Positions 23,745 through 31,800 of a stretch of DNA of 60,000 nucleotides are shown piece by piece (the stretch's first letter is position 1; each line of letters opens with the position of its first letter). The notes under the pieces were generated by a model. It searched no databases and was not told the origin of the DNA. It was given only the letters and a program-made list of their open reading frames with translations. This DNA is from Symsagittifera roscoffensis. Its lineage: Eukaryota > Xenacoelomorpha > Acoela > Convolutidae. The stretch covers positions 48,249,220-48,309,219 of the forward strand of contig NC_087063.1 of the NCBI RefSeq assembly GCF_963678635.1, in the 5' to 3' direction. The position numbers were made by a program, and so were the translations under genes.

Positions 23745-24153
23745 TGAGTTAGGTCCTTGAGGTTAACTCATAGAGTAATTTCGGATAGGGTACACCGTCT
23801 GCTCGTCACGCTACCTTTTTTTCGGCCGGATAGATTCGGGCAACTTCTTAGTCTAATACCGATCCTAATCTTACTCTTATATCTTCTAGTCTCAGGGTGT
23901 TTAACTAGTCTCTGCTAGGCTCAATAGATCTAGAGTATACTGGCTTATTGCGACTGCTGAAGTTCTCTTGGAGAGGTAACTAATTTCTAAGTTAAATTCA
24001 AATCTCTCTGGTGCTGAAATTACAAGTAATTTCAGCACTTACAAATAAGTGGGATGTTAGTTGGATGGATTATGATTGGTTAATTTTAAATATTTTACAG
24101 TGGTAAAATATCTAATTTATCCAATAATAAAATGTAGTTTAGATCAGGTTCCA
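23745..24153 (-). repeat. 5' LTR of the 17.5-kb element
   Basis: Second 409-bp copy, TG...CA, followed by the target duplication AAAG at 24154-24157. It keeps the 9-bp inverted repeat at 24090-24111. Confidence 0.95.
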
Positions 24154-24203
24154 AAAGCTTAGCTCAATTATTCAATCAAATAAAAAAAACTTATCAATTG
24201 GCC

Positions 24204-25300
24204 TCAAGTGCAGTCGGACTATTCAGGGCTTTGCCCTGATATACGAGCAGACTTGTTTCATCTTTTTTAACTACAATTTGAACAAAGATAATTTTTATAA
24301 GCAAATCTAGAAAAAAAGGATTGCATAAACTGGAATCAAAATATAAAAATGATAACAGGTGAAATATCTTTTGAAATTTGAGCTTAGGATAACAAAATCT
24401 CTCAGATGTTGAGTAGGAAGCCGAGGGGCGTTTGGGGCGGGGGAGCGACAATATCCTTCCCTTCTCCCTCATTTCTGGTTGCCAATTTTTTCCAAAGGGT
24501 TCGCCCTTTGGTATAACTTTACGACATCCATTTTGGCTGACCACTCTTAGATGGTATAAGAAATTCCGTCAAAAACGCTTAGTTAACTAGTCAAAAATTG
24601 ACGGAATAAAAAAAAACAACCCCAAGCATAAATTTTCTGTACTTTCATCGAAAGTATGAACAGCTAGAGCCCATTAGAACAGATTTGTTCTGCATATTTT
24701 GTGCGTTTCAAAAACGTTTTGTTCTATTTGGCGTGTGAATATCAATAACCTCTTGAATAATTTGAACTGCTCCGTTATCCATGACAAATTTCGCTTACTT
24801 CTACCTCAGTGCAGTTTCAATGTTGATATGGAATGCACAGCTAAAGCACTCCAAGTCAAGAAGATTTTATAAAGTTTGTTTCGGGAATTCGTTGGCTATA
24901 TTCAGCACGAAACTGTTTCATGCAATTTTTCTAAAATTCTGCATGTAATGAATTCTCTGGGCATAATAAAAACAAGATTGCTCGTATCAGGGCGAAATTT
25001 AGAAAACTAAATTTAAAAGATAAATGTATTAAAAAATGAATTTTTTTCAAGATCGATTTTTTTTTGTAAAAATTATCCCCCACACCCCCATTTAAAAAAT
25101 AAAGTGGTAGATTTCGCTTCTAGCAACGCATCAATTATGGCAAACAGGCTTCCTTCAACCAACTTACAACGATTTCTAAGATGGATTAAATATCCGCTAA
25201 TAGCGCAAAATATATCGCGCGTTGATTGTCTAATCTTGGCCAAAATGCCAATCTCTAAACCCCCGGCAATGGAATTATATGCATAAAAATTGATAATAAT
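24204..25300. repeat. Mosaic of a dispersed repeat family (also at 33706-34890)
   Basis: Modules recur here and beyond the young LTR element. They include AGGGCTTTGCCCTGATA (24218, minus sense) and the AATTCCGTCAAAAA module with the downstream ACTTTCATCGAAAGT palindrome (24541-24660). A third module runs over 25060-25260 and includes ATATATCGCGCG (plus sense, homologous to 33990-34200). No coding capacity is evident. The minus-strand open frame 24194-24544 lies inside it and is not a gene I can support. Confidence 0.7.
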
Positions 25301-25635
25301 TGAGTCTCATTATCAGCGTGAAAAAAATGGATTATAATCAATTACAAATGGATTATGAAATTACTAAATTTCGAGGCAACAAAATCCAGTTTTATCCATT
25401 ATGTTTGATTTGTTTTTCACTTTTGCGGGCACTGACAAAAAAAAACTCGACTAAAATCAGTTTTTTACTCTATTGAGATGCAATCTCAACTCACAGAAAG
25501 TCTTTTCTACGTTTTAAACTAAATTGGTTACTTGTTGTTCATTTTTTTTTCAGCGCAACTTTGATATTTTTGTTACCTCCTTTATGTTACTCATTGTCTG
25601 AATTTTGGACAATTTTCCTAAACTGTTAGAAACGT

Positions 25636-25826
25636 CGGGGGTGGGGTAAAATCCCCCTTCCATTAACCCTACAAAGTTTTCCCCTTTGTACCCTAACCCC
25701 CGCAATATCCCATCTTAACCAACCCAGCCAACCACCTACAACCCCACCACACACCTACCCTGCCTGAGCCTGATTAGGTGGGGGTTTGGGCGTGGTTCAG
25801 GTGTGGGGGGAGGGGGTTGGTGGTTT
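25636..25826. repeat. Strand-asymmetric C-rich / G-rich stretch
   Basis: Poly-C-rich runs (25640-25765) are followed by a G-rich run (25791-25826). The ACCACCTACAACCCC region is loosely complementary to the GGTGGGGGTTTGGG region. This suits a large hairpin or G-quadruplex formation. Open frames here (25736-26011, both strands) look incidental. Confidence 0.6.
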
Positions 25827-25895
25827 TGTTTAGATTTAGAAATGGAGTAGGCCGTACACTGGCTTCGCAATTTTTCCGCATTAATCATTTGATAG

Positions 25896-26070
25896 CGAAA
25901 CAAAAAGAAATGGGACGACGCGAAACAAAAAGAAATGGGAAAATTAACTTTAATGTGATAGTAGATGCAGCAATGATAGAAGGTGCAGTTGATGCAACTC
26001 CCTCGCATTAATTATTTGATAGATGCAGATATTCTTGCATTATTTTGCGCGACGCGAAACAAAAAGAAAG
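25896..26070 (+). repeat. Three copies of GCGAAACAAAAAGAAATGGGA
   Basis: Near-identical 20-bp units sit at about 25897, 25920 and 26052, with a flanking GCATTAAT.ATTTGATAG also repeated. This is a local duplication just left of the young LTR element. Confidence 0.7.
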
Positions 26071-26115
26071 GGAAAAAACAATTTAATGACCTTCTCTAGC
26101 AATTATATAACCCCT

Positions 26116-26395
26116 TGTGAAACGTCGAAAGACAGTTTTAAAACAAGAATCAATTCTCCTTGTTATGTTATCATATAGATAATATAGATAGATTAGTATT
26201 TAAATAATGTCATGACAATAGAAGTAAATACAACTTAAATCTTTCATAAGTTGAACAGAGAATGAATAGAACGCATGCTGTTAAGGTTCAAGTGGATTGG
26301 CAGGTCGGTAACGACCTTGACCGATAATGGAGTTTAGCACGAATAGCTAGCACACTGATGACGTCATGTTTAAGACTAAACAACGACGCACCACA
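26116..26395 (-). repeat. 3' LTR of the young element
   Basis: 280 bp, begins TGTG and ends CACA on either strand. It appears identical to 33259-33538. It includes a perfect TGACGTCA (26359-26366) about 30 bp from the U3 end. Confidence 0.97.
26359..26366. promoter_or_regulatory. CRE/ATF-type palindrome in the LTR
   Basis: The sequence TGACGTCA is the full consensus for CREB/ATF-family bZIP factors. It recurs at 33502-33509 in the 5' LTR, in U3 where enhancers reside. Function is inferred. Confidence 0.45.
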
Positions 26396-26412
26396 TTTCC
26401 CCCTCTCGGAAA
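26396..26412 (-). promoter_or_regulatory. Polypurine tract of the young element
   Basis: On the minus strand CCGAGAGGGGGAAA directly abuts the 3' LTR, as required for plus-strand DNA priming. Confidence 0.9.
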
Positions 26413-26899
26413 AAGAATTCAAACCGTGTTTGAATTTCTTTACTCTTAAGTACAAAATTAATAAATGCGCTTTTACATATGAAACCGTGAGGAACATCAG
26501 GTAGACAAAGAGATTTATGGAAAATGACTATCATAGATAAAGGTTTGATATGAATTTAAAGATTATGGCGAGAACAAGATACAAGAATTTGTATAATTTC
26601 TGGACCAAATACTGAATTGATAAATGCGAAAGTTTTAATTAGACAAGGTACGATAGTTTGGATGATTTCTGGACCAAATGCTGAATTCGATAAATGCAAA
26701 AGTTTCATTTATCTGACCGACATGAAGTTTTACAAATAGAAATTTGGTATAAAGTTTAAAGTTTTTAGCAAATACAGGGTACAATAGTTTGTTTAAGTTC
26801 TGGACCAAATGCCGAATTCGATAAATACAAAAGTTTTATCTATCTGACCGACGCGAAGGATAGTCGGAAGTACTCGTTTTGGGGAAACGAATAAATTTC
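26413..26899 (-). repeat. 3' non-coding region with three copies of a 36-bp motif
   Basis: TTCTGGACCAAAT.CTGAATTCGATAAATGCAAAAG occurs at 26598-26632, 26667-26703 and 26798-26834 (plus-strand reading), partly followed by ATCTGACCGAC. It lies between the pol stop and the polypurine tract, so it is transcribed with the genomic RNA. Confidence 0.85.
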
Positions 26900-28816
26900 C
26901 TATTTTGGGGAATCCTCGGGTATATCAGCCCGAGACTGGCTTACTTGATTAGGACGATCAGAACCGGACACGACAAAACGGACTTTCTTATCCGGAGAGG
27001 CAGGAGTTGACGGAGGCGTAGTTGTTGACTGAGACTGAATGACATTAACTGAGTGTCTAATAGGGCTACCGTAGAATGTAGTTTGCTTTTTCCGTCGAGA
27101 AGAAGATCGTGACGAATTTGACGAAGAAGACATATTCCCATCCTGTTCCGAAAGTATGCCGTGACTATCTTGGGTGTTAGAGCCCGATGCTACCAATTTT
27201 GATGAAGTTCCTACTTGTGACTTCGAGATTGACGATTCTTCGTCTGAAGAGATGGGAATAAGATCTGAGCCTACTGGGGTCATTATTGGAATTGGCGCCT
27301 TTGACTTGATGCTAATAGGAAATTCCGCTCCTGAATTGCCAGACTTAGAGGAAGAGACAATAACTGTAGATTTCGGTTTGACGTTAATACACCTTGGTTT
27401 GACGCTAATAGGAGCATCTGTTCCTGGATTACCCGACGTAGAGGAAGAAACTGTCAAGTCTACCACCGGAGTAGAATGCTGTGGATACGGGATGTTCTGT
27501 ATACCCGGAGCCTCCGAAGTTGCATCTTCCCTTAATTTCGACGCCACCATTTGACTGCGGGGTGGAGTATGTGAAACTGGCATAGAGGGGAATTTCGAAT
27601 GAGCAGGCACGTACACTGTTTGCGCTGAAATACGTTGCCTGGAACCCGATTGTTTGAGAGGCCTATTGTCTTCCGATGATGATGTTGAAGATGGCACATT
27701 TGGGCGTTTCTTCCCTTTCTTCACAGGAGTTAGTTGTTTTCCTGAAAAACTTAGAGGGGTTGATTTAAGACGCACTGCCAAGTGATTCCTTCTAATAACT
27801 TTCCCTTTATCAGAAATATATGTGGAATCAGTGATCCGCACGATTTTGCCCTTATAAGGTTTGAAAAGTTCTCTGCCAGACTTCCTATTTAGAAATTTCC
27901 GAAAAATTTCGACCTTATTTGGTTCGTTCAATACTAAATAGTCCAAATTACGTTTTGGCAACGAAGGGCGAATTTGTTCCGTTGGCATTTGGTTCCGGAA
28001 TCTGAGGGTACCAGCGGACAAGTTCGAACGAAGAGTGGCTGCGAGGATTTGATTTCTCTCCGTCAGGGTCTTCAGGGCTTTGACTCCCTTCTGATGTGTC
28101 AGAGACTTTTTCAATGACAACCACTGGTTTGCGGATTGTGCCAAGCTCTCCAGTGCACGGTAGTGGGGTGTATCCGCTACTGAGTCTGTGGTTCCACCAA
28201 AATGTGGAGACACCGTCGGGCTTGATTGCCCTTTCTTGACAACTTTGATTCTGGGACGACTATCGCACTGCTCCCGTCGCTGCTCTGGTGTGAGCAAGTC
28301 CCGTTCCAAACGTTGGTTGTCTAAATGAATCCCCGAAGTTAAACGATCAGCCGCTATAGATAGCTCCGTATTCGGAGGACGACCAAAATGAAGTTCAAAC
28401 GGGGAGACCCCGGTAACTGAATTTTTTGTAACCCGGATATCTTCAATAATATTCCTGAGGGTATCCTGAACATTAGAGAAATCCGAACTTAACCGAGAGG
28501 CGCCCAAACGACGCTTAATTGTTTGTATCGACCGTTCGACTAAACCACAGCCACGATGGTCCCCCACCGGACAAAAATATTGTACAATATTTTTCTCTAG
28601 ACAAAAGTTTTGCACTAATTTATTTTTAAAACCGGAGTACTGGTCTGTTTTAATGGATCTGGGGATACTGTGCTGTTGAATATATGACTTGAGAAACTTA
28701 ATGATCTTCCGTCCTCCCGTGGAACGCGTAATCATAGCCGACGGATATTTTGAATAACGGTCGATTGCGACCAAGATATAAATACTATTACCAAATGAGT
28801 CAAGTAGAGGGCCTGC
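26900..28816 (-). CDS. Integrase core and C-terminal tail, downstream of an in-frame stop
   Basis: This is the continuation, in the same frame, of the gag-pol ORF after the TAA at 28819-28817. Counting from the TTG codon at 28774, the second catalytic Asp is residue 44 (KTDQYSGF) and the Glu is residue 80 (GLVERSIQ), giving exact D-35-E spacing. A further 540 residues follow. About residues 290-345 may form a small C-terminal fold (GKIVRITDSTYISDKGK). Residues 350-624 are Ser/Thr/Pro-rich, low complexity and probably disordered. No ATG lies near the 5' end of this frame, so it makes sense only as part of Gag-Pol. Without readthrough it would not be translated. Confidence 0.9.
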   Translation of the reverse strand, partial: AGPLLDSFGNSIYILVAIDRYSKYPSAMITRSTGGRKIIKFLKSYIQQHSIPRSIKTDQYSGFKNKLVQNFCLEKNIVQYFCPVGDHRGCGLVERSIQTIKRRLGASRLSSDFSNVQDTLRNIIEDIRVTKNSVTGVSPFELHFGRPPNTELSIAADRLTSGIHLDNQRLERDLLTPEQRREQCDSRPRIKVVKKGQSSPTVSPHFGGTTDSVADTPHYRALESLAQSANQWLSLKKSLTHQKGVKALKTLTERNQILAATLRSNLSAGTLRFRNQMPTEQIRPSLPKRNLDYLVLNEPNKVEIFRKFLNRKSGRELFKPYKGKIVRITDSTYISDKGKVIRRNHLAVRLKSTPLSFSGKQLTPVKKGKKRPNVPSSTSSSEDNRPLKQSGSRQRISAQTVYVPAHSKFPSMPVSHTPPRSQMVASKLREDATSEAPGIQNIPYPQHSTPVVDLTVSSSTSGNPGTDAPISVKPRCINVKPKSTVIVSSSKSGNSGAEFPISIKSKAPIPIMTPVGSDLIPISSDEESSISKSQVGTSSKLVASGSNTQDSHGILSEQDGNMSSSSNSSRSSSRRKKQTTFYGSPIRHSVNVIQSQSTTTPPSTPASPDKKVRFVVSGSDRPNQVSQSRADIPEDSPK

Positions 28817-31800
28817 TTAATCAAGTTGCAGCTCTTCACTAGGACCCGATAAAAGAGGTAAAGGCTTGGATGAATTAAATGATACGTTCGCTTTCAAATT
28901 CTTACCAAACTTTGTGCACTGAGGACAATCTTTGCACAGTTGTATAATGTCCCGATGCATTCGGAGCCACCATATGTATTGTGCTGCGTCAACCATTGCT
29001 AACTGACCCGCATGCGATCTATGGAGTCGAGCTAACAAAGGTTTGCGTAGACACATGGGAATAGCGATCCTATTATCCACCACAACACAGCCATCAACTA
29101 CCGCTGCACAATGCCAAAATGATTTAATGTAGGAATCAATACGGCAAAATCCTTCGTAATCCCGGTTGATAATTGCTCGTTTCATGAGGCTTAAACTGGC
29201 ATCTTCATCCGTGAGCTCCGACAATACATCTGAGTCCAGAATTCCCACCAGTCCGGATAACGATTTCTGGTCCGCAGCGACCACTGGTGACTTTAAGATC
29301 TCGAGACTGTTGACTGACTGAGATTGTTGTTTTGGTATCCTGCCCCGTTTGGACCTGAAATTCGCTAGAATACAGGCGTATTGACTCCTCAGTTTTACTC
29401 CTCGTTGAACTGTTGAAGATCTTCTGGGTCGAACAGCCCCCGCGCGAAACCGCGGCCTTGCTCTATCTGAGGATAACCAATGTTGGGTGACCGGCAGATA
29501 CTGATTTAACAACTGCTCGAAACTGTCGTTTGTGTTGTTGGTACTTGTGATGGGATTCATTGCAGTCTGAAAGTGAAAAGCACTCAAACTAATTGCACTC
29601 CAACCAATCCGATATGATGAAATCAAGACAAAAAAATTGATTATTAATTCCAACAGATGACAACCGCTCACGGCCAAAGTAATAATCCACAATGAAATTA
29701 GAAATGGCAGATAAATTGTGATCCATGCTGAGAAAGTGGCAAAATTTGGCATGTTAATACTCGACGCTGATTGGCTAGAATACGAGCCAACACGTTGGAC
29801 TCCCTCTAGCGGAGAAGAAATCGATAGATTAGAGGAGTTATTTTGACTAATGGCTAACATTTTGTCGCCCTCTAGCGGATATAAACTTTCCGATGTAGGT
29901 TGAATGTCTTGAAATAAGACGCCCTCTACCGGTATAATTCCAAACTTGTTCGATGCAACAAGTGAACTATTGATATCGGGACAATTGATCCGAGATTGAC
30001 AATTTCCCAATAACTCAACTAGGTTAATTTGATCAGGTACGACATAATCCTGACTTATTTCCGCGGTATTGGATAACTCCTCAGTTGAAGTATGATGCTT
30101 GGCCCAACCGTCCAAGAATTCACATGCATCAAAGAATCGACTAATGCATTTGACGACATATTGTTCGTCAAAACTACTCGGTCGTGGAGCTTCAATTGTT
30201 GGGAAACGAGATAAGTAATCCACGATTCCTAGCTTACAGCCGGAGATATGGAAAATATCGAAATCGAAAGGTAATAACCTATCAACCCATCTAGTTAAAC
30301 GTGACTGATAAGTTTTGTTTCCGCGGTTCGTCTTTAATGCAGATATGATTGCTTTGTGATCAGTTAGAATCACGAAATGATTCCCTAACAAGTACGTTCG
30401 GAAATGCTCACACGACCATACAATTGCTAGGAGTTCTAATTCATTGGTACTGTATTTCTTCTCCTGATTGTTTACAAAACGTGATGCAAAAGCAATTGGC
30501 ACCCAAACATCCTCTTCTATCTCCTGTTCTAATGCTGCACCCAGACCACTATGACTAGCGTCACTTTTCACCCGCGAGTTCCGACTTTGGTCATAGTGAT
30601 ACATTTTTGTTATGTTCGGGATCAACTGCAAGATGTTGCGAAACGCCATTTGCTGACATTCCCCCCACTCAAATTTGCTTTTATTACCTGCCGTCAGTGA
30701 TGGGCGTAATTGGTCGGAATGGACCTGAAGATTCGGCAAAAACCGTTGTAGATGGTTGAGGATGCCCATGAATGAACGGAGTTGTTTGAGTGTCCTTGGT
30801 GGTTCCAGAGCAAGTACTGCCTCTATCTTAGAACGTTTCGGTCTGTATCCTTCTGAATCAATATCGTATCCTAACCAAGATAATTGATTTAAGGAAAACT
30901 CGCATTTCGAAAATTTCAGAGCAAAACCTTCTTTATCCAGACGACTTATCACCTTGTCTACAAGAATATTATGATCCTCGACTGAGCCCTTCGAAACAAT
31001 CAGAATATCATCAAGGAAACAAAATACTCCTGACAGACCCTGGAGAGTATTGTCCATCGCTTTTTGGAATTCCTTTGGCATGTCCGTAAGACCATAAAAC
31101 CCCGTCTTGAACCGATACGTACCAGTTTGTTCTCCGCAGACGATATTAAAATTGCAATGTCGGCTAATTTCCTCACTGAGCGAAATCTGGCTGAAGGCAT
31201 ATTTTAAATCTAAGGACGTAAACCAAACATCTCCTGAAATATCCGACGTGATTATCTGGGCGGCTGAGTCCAATAGTTCTAACAAATTTGGCATTTGGTA
31301 ATGATTCTTATGAATTTGTTCATTCATAGGTTTAGCATCCATAGCTAATTTCACAGAACCATCTTTCTTCGCCGTAATTACGATCGGAGGGATGAAATAC
31401 TCACTGGTACATTTATTCAATTTAACCACGTGCCCTTCATGAATGAGTTTTTGAATTTCCTGACCAACTTTATCTTGAATATGCACCGGCACTCTCCTTC
31501 CCTTTTCTTGAATGGAGACGAGTGGAGACTTGAACGTAGAGAACACTTTGTGGTTTTTGGCTTTGCCAATTCTATTGAACACCCGATGGAACTTCTGGTG
31601 AAAGTGAGATTTCCATGAATCCGATGTTAAATTCGGGTTTGATTGGGAGACTTCTCCCACCAAAGGACGATCTGGTCTGACTTGCGTTGTTCTTACTCCC
31701 AATTGGGGTTGCAAATCCAAACCCAGTAAACAACGTGTTCGATTTTCTGATATAAGGAATTTTGCAGACTTGATATGCCATCCCAAAGATGATACATCCA

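Larger units (their letters stand above)
6677..24153 (-). mobile_element. 17.5-kb Ty3/gypsy-type LTR retrotransposon with env-like region
   Basis: Two direct repeats of exactly 409 bp, both TG...CA, bound the element and are flanked by the 4-bp duplication AAAG (6673-6676 and 24154-24157). The internal coding order on the minus strand is gag (CCHC knuckle), protease (DSG), RT (YLDD), RNase H, integrase with a GPY-type module, then a membrane-glycoprotein-like region and one more ORF. Protease-RT-RNase H-integrase is the Ty3/gypsy order. The added env-like gene recalls errantivirus-like elements. I count 16 substitutions between the LTRs, and nearly every ORF has stops or frameshifts, so the copy is old and inactive. 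At 17.5 kb it is far longer than the usual 5-10 kb. Confidence 0.9.

Noticed and set aside
24194-24544. 116-codon minus-strand ORF just right of the old LTR element
   Set aside because: Lies in the dispersed repeat family, shows no domain, and its homologous copies at 34 kb do not keep the frame.
27174-27554. 126-codon plus-strand ORF
   Set aside because: Antisense shadow of the Ser/Thr-rich integrase tail of the young LTR element.
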